Of a stretch of 64,000 bases of DNA, positions 28,342 through 36,698 are shown in pieces. Made by a program: the position numbers and the translations under genes. This stretch comes from a virus: positions 1-64,000 of IMG/VR virus record IMGVR_UViG_3300030450_002944; one strand, given 5' to 3'. Position 1 is the stretch's first letter. Every line of letters starts with the position of its first letter. The notes beneath the pieces were generated by a model that was given only the letters and a program-made list of their open reading frames with translations, was not told the origin of the DNA and made no database searches.

Positions 28342-28358
28342 TATTCTTTGCTATTCTA

Positions 28359-28502
28359 TTATACTTGAGCTAAATAGTAAACTACTAATTCCTGTGATGG
28401 CTGATACTTAGGATAGTAGTAGTCGTCTTCTAGATGTAGAATTCTATTTAGACTATACGTTCTAGTATCCTTTGAAAATAGTGAACGAAAAAACTTGGTC
28501 AT
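28359..28502 (-). CDS. 47-residue hypothetical protein
   Basis: AGGAGGATTAA precedes the ATG. The sequence begins TKFFRSLFSKDTRTYSLNR and is Tyr-rich at the end (DDYYYPKYQ). Single gene with its own promoter and terminator but no box. Unknown function. Confidence 0.6.
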   Translation of the reverse strand: MTKFFRSLFSKDTRTYSLNRILHLEDDYYYPKYQPSQELVVYYLAQV

Positions 28503-28532
28503 TTAATCCTCCTTTACTAAGTCTTCCTTTAT

Positions 28533-28562
28533 ATTATATCATATTTGGGGTAGTAATTGCAA
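28533..28562 (-). promoter_or_regulatory. Sigma-70 promoter
   Basis: -35 TTGCAA, 18-bp spacer ending AATATGA, TATAAT, facing left. Divergent to the promoter at 28598. Confidence 0.75.
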
Positions 28563-28597
28563 GTCTTTTATTAAATATGTGTTACAAAAAGAAGGGG

Positions 28598-28627
28598 TTG
28601 ACTCGGCTTATTGAAATATGCTATAAT
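28598..28627 (+). promoter_or_regulatory. Sigma-70 promoter
   Basis: TTGACT, 18-bp spacer ending AATATGC, TATAAT. Confidence 0.85.
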
Positions 28628-28686
28628 ATATAAATAGTATATATAATAATATATAATAGTATAGAATAGATAAGAAAGAGAATAAT

Positions 28687-28845
28687 ATGAATAATAATAT
28701 AGAATTTAATGTTTTAGAGTATAGGATACAGAAAACTTTAGATAACAGATTACCAAATGATACTATGTTTGATTATCTTGGTGTAGTAGAAGATGCTAGA
28801 TATGAAGATTTTTATGATGGCTATAATTTAATAGAACGTGGATAA
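28687..28845 (+). CDS. 52-residue acidic protein
   Basis: AAGAAAGAGAAT precedes the ATG. Acidic, helical, with YRIQKTLDNRLPNDTMFDYLG and a Tyr-rich end. Unknown function. Confidence 0.6.
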   Translation: MNNNIEFNVLEYRIQKTLDNRLPNDTMFDYLGVVEDARYEDFYDGYNLIERG

Positions 28846-28859
28846 TATGTATTTAGCTG

Positions 28860-28865
28860 TATAAT
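28860..28865 (+). promoter_or_regulatory. GTATAATA late-promoter candidate
   Basis: CTGTATAATAGTATATGG: the ATG of the next gene is 5 bp after TATAAT; no -35. Confidence 0.5.
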
Positions 28866-28870
28866 AGTAT

Positions 28871-29086
28871 ATGGTTAGGGGAACATTAATTCTGTTTTTA
28901 ATAAGTGTCTGTGTATTATCATTACCAGACGTAATAAACTTGCAGCGACATTCAGATGATTTTATACAAATGGGATGGAGTCGTATAAAACGTGATATAT
29001 TTCGTGAGTCGCCTGCGGCTCCTCAAAAATATGTGGGGTTGCCGCCGCCCATCGAAAGAACTATATCTGGTGATAGGAAATTCTGA
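28871..29086 (+). CDS. Small secreted or membrane-tethered protein
   Basis: A 71-residue product with a signal-peptide-like start (MVRGTLILFLISVCVLSLP) and a basic, Pro-rich rest (SPAAPQKYVGLPPPIER). This layout is common for outer-membrane spanin subunits and small exported phage proteins; the Cys is not in a good lipobox. No ribosome-binding site is seen and the ATG is 5 bp after TATAAT. Confidence 0.5.
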   Translation: MVRGTLILFLISVCVLSLPDVINLQRHSDDFIQMGWSRIKRDIFRESPAAPQKYVGLPPPIERTISGDRKF

Positions 29087-29095
29087 AAAAGGGAG

Positions 29096-29101
29096 TATAA
29101 T
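29096..29101 (+). promoter_or_regulatory. GTATAATA late-promoter candidate
   Basis: GGGAGTATAATAGTACATG: the SNase-like gene begins 5 bp after TATAAT; no -35. Confidence 0.5.
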
Positions 29102-29106
29102 AGTAC

Positions 29107-29529
29107 ATGTATACATATAAATGCACAGTTACAAAAGTAATAGATGGAGACACTATTGATGTTGATATCCAATTAGGGTTTAATGTTATTCTATATAAAC
29201 AAAGAATAAGATTACATGGGATAGACACGCCAGAATCTAGAACTAGGAATTTGGAAGAAAAGGCTAGAGGATTACTTTCAAAAGATTTTATGAAGAAATT
29301 GGCTCCTGTCGGATCTTCCATTACTTTAAAGTCCTTAGAAAAAGGAAAATTTGGTAGGATATTAGGTATTATTTGGCAAGAAGGGGATGAATGGGAAACT
29401 GATTCTCCAATAAACGACTTAATGATTGAAAACTATCATGCAGTTCCATATACTGGACAAAACAAGAACGATGTAGAATCTTTACATGAAGCTAATAAAC
29501 TCAAGCTAATTGAAAAGGGAATCTTGTAA
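29107..29529 (+). CDS. Staphylococcal-nuclease-like (thermonuclease) protein
   Basis: A 140-residue protein with the SNase pattern: VTKVIDGDTIDVDI near residue 9, RIRLHGIDTPESR near residue 37 (Arg and Asp/Glu of the active site) and EKGKFGRILG near residue 79. The length equals a single catalytic domain with no signal peptide. SNase-like enzymes cut DNA and RNA with calcium; in phages they may degrade host DNA. The position at the head of virion genes is notable. Confidence 0.85.
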   Translation: MYTYKCTVTKVIDGDTIDVDIQLGFNVILYKQRIRLHGIDTPESRTRNLEEKARGLLSKDFMKKLAPVGSSITLKSLEKGKFGRILGIIWQEGDEWETDSPINDLMIENYHAVPYTGQNKNDVESLHEANKLKLIEKGIL

Positions 29530-29530
29530 A

Positions 29531-32500
29531 ATGCCAGACATTGATGCAATGACAGAAAAGTTAATGAAGGATCCTGATTTTCAGGCTAAGATAGGTAAAA
29601 CTAAGCGTGAAACTGCTCAAGAAGAGGCTACTCAAAGAGCACATCAACATAGAAAAAATTCTATGGCATTAGCATTAGGTAATGAGAGTAAGACTGCTGT
29701 AGAACATTTAAGTGAATATGCTAAATTAGAGGCTCAACGAAAAGAGATTGATGAAATGGTTTTCGGTGTTCCTACTGAAGAAATTCGAGATAAGATGGCA
29801 CGTCCTCTCAATGTGGTTGATATAGACATAAATGATCTTACTTTGAGTCCACCACCAGCTAATACAAGTACTCAGGTTAAAGAAGAATTAGAGACCATCA
29901 TTGATAAACATCTTCAAACAAAAGAAGATACAGATAATTTTGAATTTGAGATTGCAAAGCCTGCTGAAATACAAGATTTAGATATTTTAAAATCTTTCAT
30001 TAAATTAGCTGAAGAATTGGGACTTAGTGATGATATTACTAAAAAGAAATTAGAAGTAATAAAAGATGATTCTGCTACTATTGTTTTAAATCTAAAATAT
30101 TATTTCAATAGACCTAGACCTGAACAATTAATGGACTATCATGGAGTAGATTTTAAACCTGCAGATTTCAAAACTTCTGATACTCCTGCTTATCCATCTG
30201 GACATGCCTTTCAAGGTACATTAATTGCATTGATTTTATCTGAAGTGTTTCCACAACATGCAGATTCGTTTATGAAACTTGGTGAATCTATTGGTGAGAA
30301 TAGAGTAATTTTCGGTGTTCATTATCCTTCAGACCACGCCGCTGGTATAGAATTAGCAAAACAGGTTTTTCCTTATGTAAATTTTGAGAAATTAGATTTT
30401 AAACCCATTCCACAGGAATCCCAACCTTTAGAAAAAGACTTACCTAATATAGAAAAAGCTACAGGTATAGAAATTGCAGCTACAGGAGCAGCTCTAGCAT
30501 CTGGAGGAATAGCATTATGGGATTTATATCAAGCTTTTAAGAAAAATAAAAAATTAAAGCAGGAAGATAAAGTAGAATTAAACGAAGCTTTAGAGGAAAA
30601 TGAAGATAGTTTAAAAGAAACAAAAATTGATATAAAAGAAGATGAATTACCAGATTTAGAAAATGCTGATAATGTAGATGAATTAATAAGTGGTGTAAAA
30701 AATCCAGACAAAGCTGAACCAATTATTGAGAAAGTTAGGAAAAAAAGATGGGATTCTGGACTAAGTAAAGAAGACGCAGCTAAAATTAGAGCTGAACGTG
30801 AGGCTAAAAGAAAGGATGCTGCTACTCCTTTACCTAAAATTGGAGAAGGTGTAGAAGAACCAAAAGGTGAAGAACCTAAAAAAGTAGACGCTGAAAAGAA
30901 AGAGTCTGAACAAGTAGAGGAGAAGAAAGAGCCTCGAAAAATTCCTTTAGATATCCATAGTAAAAAAACTCTTATTGATAACATTGGTAAATTAGTAAAT
31001 CATATTCCTACTCATAGAGGAAAAAATGATAGTGATACTTCTAGAGGAAAATTTAATGCTTCTCAAATAAATCCAGATACATCATCTTTAGATCCTGTAG
31101 TACATCAATCATTTGAAAATTGGAGTACCCGAAACCCAGAAGATTTACATGATCATTTAAATTCCCTATCTGAAGAGAAATTAAGAGCTATAGCTTCAGC
31201 GTTAGGAGAACAAGCTAACCAAGTCGCTCCGGGTAGTGAATTGAATCCAGTAGGTTCATCAACAAGATTAGGTATTTTAGGTAGAATGCTTAGAGACGAT
31301 AAATCAGGTAAAAAAGAAATAGAAGGTGTATCTAATAAGGATTACCAAACAGCTTTAAGAGATTCTTTAAGTAGAGCTGTAAATTCTAATCACGATATAA
31401 CAGTTCCGGGTGGTGAAGAAGAAATTGTAGAAGCTGCTAATGAGAATTTAGAAGAAGAAACAAGACCTTCACCTGAAGAAGAGGCTAGAAGAAAATATGA
31501 AGCGGAACAAAAAGCAAAACGAGATGCTGAAGAGGCAGATAAAAAAGAAGAGGAATCTAAAGATAAAAAAACAGGGGGTCCTTCTCCTTTTGCAGTAGAA
31601 GAAGAGAGTAAACCAATTAATTTAGATGAAGCTGATTTAGGTAAGATTAAACTTGGTGACTCTAAAGAACTTACTAATTTAAATGGTTATCTATCAGATG
31701 CTAAATATGGTGGAATAAAAGGTCAAGAATTTACTAATGAAGATGGTACAGTAAAATCAAGATACATGCATGGTTTACAAGAATATATTAAAAAGAATCC
31801 TACTTCAGCTAAAATTGGTACTGATGGTTCAGTAGAGTTTGATCCTGAATACATAGGTAATTTAACAAAACACTTCTCAGAAAACCATGATGATGCTGCT
31901 ATGAGTAGATTATGGGAGAAAAACTATAGACATAAAGGAGCAAGTGATACATCTTCTATTGGATATGGTGATTATTCTCCATCAAAAGAAGCAAGAGGGG
32001 CTATACTTTCTAGAAAAGAAAAAATGGATAAAGTTATGGAACAACAATTTGGAGAAGATTGGGAAGATTCTAATGACTTTGATGTGAGAGCTGAAAGAGA
32101 ACATCTTCAATCAATGGATTCAAAAACATTTAATAAACATTTTGATACTGCATATTTAAAACCATTGAGATCTCAGAGACAAAAAGATAGGACTGCAGGT
32201 ATAAAAGCAGAGACCCCCAAAGATCCTAATAAAGAACGATGGAATTTAAAGGATTCTAGTCCTGATGAAGCCTATGAAAAAGCTAAAGAAATGATAGCTC
32301 ATTCACTTGAACATAGTGAAGAACATGGTGGAAAAGGTTTAGACGAAAAGACTGTTTCTCATATGAATAAACAACTATCAGCTGCTCGTAAAGCAATGGG
32401 AGCTGATAATATTAAAAAACTTAACCAAGAAATCAAAGATGGTAGTATCCAACCTACTAAAGCTGAAGAGCCTAAAGAGGATAAAGATTACGAAGGATCA

Positions 32501-33205
32501 GATATTCCAGATGAAGCAAGAGGATATGGAGATGCTCCTGAAGGTGTTAAGACATATAAAGGACCATCAGGTGGAGTATTTTATGATAAGAGGGAAGCAA
32601 AAAAGAAAGATAGTGAAGGTGGGGGTGACGGAACATCTGATTCTGGTGATACGGGAGACTCAGGTGAAAAAATGCCTCCACCATCTATACCAGAAGATTC
32701 TAAAATATCTTCAGATGAACCTGTTGGAGATAAAGCATCTGCATGGGGAGATAAAATCGGATCTGCTGTAAGTGCTTTAGGTAGACTTACTGGAAAAGCA
32801 GGTAAAGAAGATAGAAAAAAATTAATAGCTGATGCGGCTAAGACATTTAAAGAAGCTGGTAAAGCAGTTGGAAAAGAAGGTAAAAGAGCTTTTAATGAAA
32901 TTGGATCAGCAATGGCTGAAGAAATAGCTAGATCTAGAGGTTATGGTGAGGCTCAAGCCAAAAATGCTAAACTTAAATATCAATTACAAGCTGCTGCCAG
33001 AGGTATTCCAATAGCAGGTAAAATAATTCCTAAAACTGAAGGATATAAAGGAGAATCAAAGGCTGGAGTCAGAGGGGCAAAACAAGAAACAAGAGCTAAA
33101 GAACAAGCAGCTTATGAGAAATTAACCTATGGAGACAAAGTAGATTTTGAAGTTTCTAAGAGTAATTTAAAAAAACTACAGGATTTTACTAAAAATAGAG
33201 TATAA
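29531..33205 (+). CDS. Large virion protein with PAP2-type phosphatase domain
   Basis: Start at ATG 29531, since no ribosome-binding site supports the TTG at 29510; 1224 residues. Residues 189-268 hold a complete PAP2/class A acid phosphatase signature: K189-x6-R196-P197, then PSGH (222-225), then R258-x5-H264-x3-D268. The remainder is charged and coiled-coil-rich, with YKGPSGGVFYDKRE (about 1015), a motif seen in phage minor head proteins. Lys/Ala-rich C-terminal part. Probably virion-internal or neck protein. The enzymatic substrate is unknown. Confidence 0.7.
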   Translation: MPDIDAMTEKLMKDPDFQAKIGKTKRETAQEEATQRAHQHRKNSMALALGNESKTAVEHLSEYAKLEAQRKEIDEMVFGVPTEEIRDKMARPLNVVDIDINDLTLSPPPANTSTQVKEELETIIDKHLQTKEDTDNFEFEIAKPAEIQDLDILKSFIKLAEELGLSDDITKKKLEVIKDDSATIVLNLKYYFNRPRPEQLMDYHGVDFKPADFKTSDTPAYPSGHAFQGTLIALILSEVFPQHADSFMKLGESIGENRVIFGVHYPSDHAAGIELAKQVFPYVNFEKLDFKPIPQESQPLEKDLPNIEKATGIEIAATGAALASGGIALWDLYQAFKKNKKLKQEDKVELNEALEENEDSLKETKIDIKEDELPDLENADNVDELISGVKNPDKAEPIIEKVRKKRWDSGLSKEDAAKIRAEREAKRKDAATPLPKIGEGVEEPKGEEPKKVDAEKKESEQVEEKKEPRKIPLDIHSKKTLIDNIGKLVNHIPTHRGKNDSDTSRGKFNASQINPDTSSLDPVVHQSFENWSTRNPEDLHDHLNSLSEEKLRAIASALGEQANQVAPGSELNPVGSSTRLGILGRMLRDDKSGKKEIEGVSNKDYQTALRDSLSRAVNSNHDITVPGGEEEIVEAANENLEEETRPSPEEEARRKYEAEQKAKRDAEEADKKEEESKDKKTGGPSPFAVEEESKPINLDEADLGKIKLGDSKELTNLNGYLSDAKYGGIKGQEFTNEDGTVKSRYMHGLQEYIKKNPTSAKIGTDGSVEFDPEYIGNLTKHFSENHDDAAMSRLWEKNYRHKGASDTSSIGYGDYSPSKEARGAILSRKEKMDKVMEQQFGEDWEDSNDFDVRAEREHLQSMDSKTFNKHFDTAYLKPLRSQRQKDRTAGIKAETPKDPNKERWNLKDSSPDEAYEKAKEMIAHSLEHSEEHGGKGLDEKTVSHMNKQLSAARKAMGADNIKKLNQEIKDGSIQPTKAEEPKEDKDYEGSDIPDEARGYGDAPEGVKTYKGPSGGVFYDKREAKKKDSEGGGDGTSDSGDTGDSGEKMPPPSIPEDSKISSDEPVGDKASAWGDKIGSAVSALGRLTGKAGKEDRKKLIADAAKTFKEAGKAVGKEGKRAFNEIGSAMAEEIARSRGYGEAQAKNAKLKYQLQAAARGIPIAGKIIPKTEGYKGESKAGVRGAKQETRAKEQAAYEKLTYGDKVDFEVSKSNLKKLQDFTKNRV

Positions 33206-33206
33206 T
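33201..33206 (+). promoter_or_regulatory. GTATAATA late-promoter candidate
   Basis: GAGTATAATATATTATGG, the same 18 bases as at 883-900, overlapping the previous stop; ATG 5 bp after TATAAT. Confidence 0.5.
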
Positions 33207-33211
33207 ATATT

Positions 33212-34834
33212 ATGGACATACTAAAACGGTTAGCAAAACTTACATTAAAAAAGGCTCAGAGGGTTAGAGACCCTTGGGCTGTCGCTACGTCTATGACTGA
33301 AGGTAACAATAAGAAGAATAATCCGGGTGGTACTCCAAAAGGAGCTATTGTTGAAGGTATAAAAAGAAATGAATGGAACTCACCAGAAGGTTTAGATGGA
33401 GCAATGGAGCGACATGGGGAACATCATGGAACAAGTTCAGAACGAAAAAAAGGACACTCTTACGATAGAGACTATAAAGAGGGTCAGAAGTATGATTCAT
33501 CTAAAAGAAATACAGATGCTGTAACCCCAGAAGAAAAAAAGAAGACTAAAGAAGAATATGCAGCTAGAAAACCTGTAACTGAAACAGAGATGAGTCAAGA
33601 AACTGCTTTAAGAGAGGCAGTAGATTCAATAAAAGACGAATTAAAGACCAGTCAAAAAGATAGAACCTTCGTATATTCTCAAATTAGAGATGCTTTAGCT
33701 AAAATTACTGGTGATAGTAAAGCAGAAACTGATAAAGATATTAAAGATAAACTTACTCCTGAAGAACAGGAGAAAATTAAAGATGAACCTCCTATAAAAG
33801 ATGTAGTCGAAAAGGTCCCAGAACCGAAAGAAGGAGACACTATATCAAAAATAAATTCAAAGGTTAATGAAGGTAATATTAACCAAATACGACAACAGGT
33901 TGAATCGGAAGTAAAAAGTGTTTTATCAGTTAAAAGAGAAGGTAAAAAACCTGATATTGCAGATGCTAAAAATAAAGTACAAAATGCTCTTGATGCATAC
34001 AGTAGTAAAGCAACTGATTTATCAGTTGGATATGGGGGTGAATCCGAGGTTAAAGATGCTGCCAAGAAAATAGATTCTGCTTTAAAAGACTTAAATAATT
34101 TCAAAGTTGAAAAATCTACATCATCTTCTAGAAGATTACTTAATATATTAAAAGAAACAACTACTGTAAATAATGACCAACTTGAAAAAGATCTTATATC
34201 AGCTCTAAGTCAAGCAATGAAAAAACATTCAGATGGATTTAAAGTACCTACTGGTAACAATGAAATTTTAAAAAATATTAGAAAACAATATGTTAAAAAA
34301 GGTATAGGAAGTGCTTTACTAGCTATGCTAGCAGGGTATGCTCTAACACCTAAAGTAAGTTCGGGTGAGATGACACCAGCTCAACAAAGACAATGGGAGA
34401 GAACTCTCGCAAATCAAATGAGAAAAAAGAATATAGACATCGACTCGGACACATTTAAAGCCCTACAAAATTTCTATAAAGATCAATCAGATACTTATAC
34501 TAGAAAAAAACCAGCTAAAAATGGTGTAAATATTGAAAAGATATTAACTTCTCCACCATTTCAAGGAGCAGAATTTGATCCAACTTCTCACAGATGGAAG
34601 AAAGCTGGACAAGTTTCAGCTCAAACTGGACAAGTAAATGTTGGAACTGGTGGTAAAAGAAGAATTAGAGGAGCTGGAACAGGAGCTGCTCAAAGATCTG
34701 TAGGTGGACATAAACGAGGAATAGTAAGAGAAGCAAGAAGAGGAATTGGAGCAAGAGCTGCTAGAAGAAAATCTGATATTAAAAGTAGGTCTTCTAGAAT
34801 TAAAGCGTATAAAAAATTAACACGAAAGAAATAG
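33212..34834 (+). CDS. Virion protein with basic C-terminus
   Basis: A 540-residue protein. The N-terminal third is polar and rich in Lys, Gly and Glu; the middle is coiled coil; near residue 368 a short hydrophobic segment (GSALLAMLAGYAL) occurs. The last 70 residues are arginine-rich (KRGIVREARRGIGARAARRKS), fit for DNA binding. No ribosome-binding site; start 5 bp after TATAAT. Probably packaged with DNA or at the neck. No named family. Confidence 0.6.
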   Translation: MDILKRLAKLTLKKAQRVRDPWAVATSMTEGNNKKNNPGGTPKGAIVEGIKRNEWNSPEGLDGAMERHGEHHGTSSERKKGHSYDRDYKEGQKYDSSKRNTDAVTPEEKKKTKEEYAARKPVTETEMSQETALREAVDSIKDELKTSQKDRTFVYSQIRDALAKITGDSKAETDKDIKDKLTPEEQEKIKDEPPIKDVVEKVPEPKEGDTISKINSKVNEGNINQIRQQVESEVKSVLSVKREGKKPDIADAKNKVQNALDAYSSKATDLSVGYGGESEVKDAAKKIDSALKDLNNFKVEKSTSSSRRLLNILKETTTVNNDQLEKDLISALSQAMKKHSDGFKVPTGNNEILKNIRKQYVKKGIGSALLAMLAGYALTPKVSSGEMTPAQQRQWERTLANQMRKKNIDIDSDTFKALQNFYKDQSDTYTRKKPAKNGVNIEKILTSPPFQGAEFDPTSHRWKKAGQVSAQTGQVNVGTGGKRRIRGAGTGAAQRSVGGHKRGIVREARRGIGARAARRKSDIKSRSSRIKAYKKLTRKK

Positions 34835-34846
34835 GAGATTATTATT

Positions 34847-35422
34847 ATGGCAGATAAAAAGAATGCTAAAACTAAATCGACTACTAAGAAAGTAGCAGAA
34901 AAGAAACCAAGATATGCAACATTAGAACCTCAAGTAGAGGAAGAAGAAGTTGTAGAAGAAAAGGTAGTAGAGGAAAAAATTGTAAATTCTTTTTCAACAG
35001 AAAAGGTAACTAAAAAAGCACCTAAAAAAACTGTGGAAGATGAGGAAGTTTTAAAAGAAAAAGCTAGAGCTGCAACAGTCGCTGCAGCAGAAAAAGCTAA
35101 TCAACCTAAAGAAGTTAAACGATACGAAACTAAAATACTCATTAAAAAAGAGCCTATTGCTAAGAATATTTATGCAGCAACTTATGGGTATCATGAAACT
35201 ACTGGTGAATTATCTATACTTCAAGGGGAAAATGGAGCATATGGTGCTGACATAGAAAATTTATTTAACAATGACATTATAATAATCGATAAAGAGACTG
35301 GGGCTAAATCAGTAGTAAGTAGAACTGAAAATCCAAAATTATGGATCCAAAGTTTATATAAAGCTGAGTTAGGTAAACCATATATAGCTGAAGAGGCAAG
35401 GTCTTTTTATGAAACTGAATAA
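34847..35422 (+). CDS. Structural-region hypothetical protein, 191 residues
   Basis: ATAGGAGATTATT precedes the ATG. The first 90 residues are Lys/Glu/Ala-rich and disordered; the second half is a small alpha-beta domain (YAATYGYHETTGELSILQGENG). Overlaps the next gene. Role in virion inferred from context only. Confidence 0.6.
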   Translation: MADKKNAKTKSTTKKVAEKKPRYATLEPQVEEEEVVEEKVVEEKIVNSFSTEKVTKKAPKKTVEDEEVLKEKARAATVAAAEKANQPKEVKRYETKILIKKEPIAKNIYAATYGYHETTGELSILQGENGAYGADIENLFNNDIIIIDKETGAKSVVSRTENPKLWIQSLYKAELGKPYIAEEARSFYETE

Positions 35423-36344
35423 TTTTTTTGAGAAAAGAACAGCAAGGAAGGTAACAAAGAAAATAATTTCTTTTAATAATGAAAAAAAGGAAAACGAGTT
35501 ACATCAAAAAATAAATGAATTAGAAACAGAATTGAATAGATTAAAGGATATTGAAACACGAAGTGATCAGTTAGTAAACTCTAATAATGTTTTTATGAAT
35601 GAGAAATCAGGTTATTTAAAAGAAATTGATAACCAACATTCTGAACTTGAAGACTTAAAACTTTATATTTCTAATTTAGAGCCTAAAGCAACTGCAATGG
35701 AAGATGCTGTTAAAAGCTCTAAAGAACATCAAGATGCTTTAAATCAAGCAAAAGCGGATTTACAACAAAGTAAAAATAGTAGATTACAACAAGATAAGAA
35801 CATTCATATGTTGTCTAAAGAGAGATCTGAGTTTCAACTTGAACTAAAAGATGTAGTAAAGAAGTATGAAGTGGAGAAAATGACCCATAAAAAGGTACAT
35901 GATTTGTATCAACATTTGAAAAAAGAATATGAAAATGTGTTGGGTTTTTCAAAAGAAAATAGTAAAATAAATATAGAGGCAAAGAATAAGATTAGGGATT
36001 TAGAACGAGAACTTAATTTTCTCGAACCTATGGTAATTGGACTTAGAAAACAATTAGCTAAAGCTGATAGTAATGAAGTCGAATTAAAAGAATGGCTTAC
36101 TTCTTTAAAAGAAGAAATCCAAGAAAATGGAACTGGGGATTATGATTTCACGTTCCGTAAACTAAATGATTTAATATTAGATCATTATAGAAGATATAAG
36201 AAAGAATTAGAAAAGCCTAGATACATGTCGATGGAGTCGATAGCTAGAAAGGAAGGGTTTAGAATGCCCGGAATTGCATCAGCTAAAAACTATACTAAGT
36301 TACATCTAGGTAATGCTAAACCAACATTATTAAAGTTTAAATAA
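35409..36344 (+). CDS. Long coiled-coil protein
   Basis: A 311-residue protein that is nearly all coiled coil from residue 25 to 270 (LHQKINELETELNRLKDIE and similar). A basic N-terminus and a short C-terminal tail ending KPTLLKFK. Possibly a fibre scaffold or connector. Starts inside the previous gene's end. Confidence 0.65.
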   Translation: MKLNNFFEKRTARKVTKKIISFNNEKKENELHQKINELETELNRLKDIETRSDQLVNSNNVFMNEKSGYLKEIDNQHSELEDLKLYISNLEPKATAMEDAVKSSKEHQDALNQAKADLQQSKNSRLQQDKNIHMLSKERSEFQLELKDVVKKYEVEKMTHKKVHDLYQHLKKEYENVLGFSKENSKINIEAKNKIRDLERELNFLEPMVIGLRKQLAKADSNEVELKEWLTSLKEEIQENGTGDYDFTFRKLNDLILDHYRRYKKELEKPRYMSMESIARKEGFRMPGIASAKNYTKLHLGNAKPTLLKFK

Positions 36345-36354
36345 GGAGTAAAAT

Positions 36355-36675
36355 ATGGCAAAACCTTGGAGACAAGAAATTGAACTGCTTCAGAGCTATT
36401 CTAAGCATAAGACGTTTACTTTTACAACGTCTAGTGGTTCTGCTGAAACAGCAGTAGATCTTGCAGCTAACTTTGAAGAAGTGAATAAAATTTCATTTGT
36501 TGTAGAACTAGCAGACGCGTATGTAGCCTTCGATGAAGACGCAACTTCATCATCTATGCTTATCCCTGAAAATGAGGGGTATTTTGATGAAGGAGTATTT
36601 ATGTCAAATAAAATCAGTATTATACGTTCTAGCTCTACAAATGCAAGAGTTAGAGGTATAGTCTGGGGTAGATAG
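36355..36675 (+). CDS. Small beta-rich structural protein
   Basis: ATAAGGAGTAAAAT precedes the ATG. A 106-residue beta-type protein (HKTFTFTTSSGSAETAVDL; ISIIRSSSTNARVRGIVWG), similar in style to small capsid or fibre head proteins of marine phages. Directly before the large fibre gene. Confidence 0.55.
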   Translation: MAKPWRQEIELLQSYSKHKTFTFTTSSGSAETAVDLAANFEEVNKISFVVELADAYVAFDEDATSSSMLIPENEGYFDEGVFMSNKISIIRSSSTNARVRGIVWGR

Positions 36676-36698
36676 ATTATACATAGGAGCAACAACAA

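Noticed and set aside
30529-30984. Long minus-strand frame (151 codons) opposite the PAP2 protein gene
   Set aside because: Ser/Phe-rich shadow of Lys/Glu codons; the plus strand is clearly coding.
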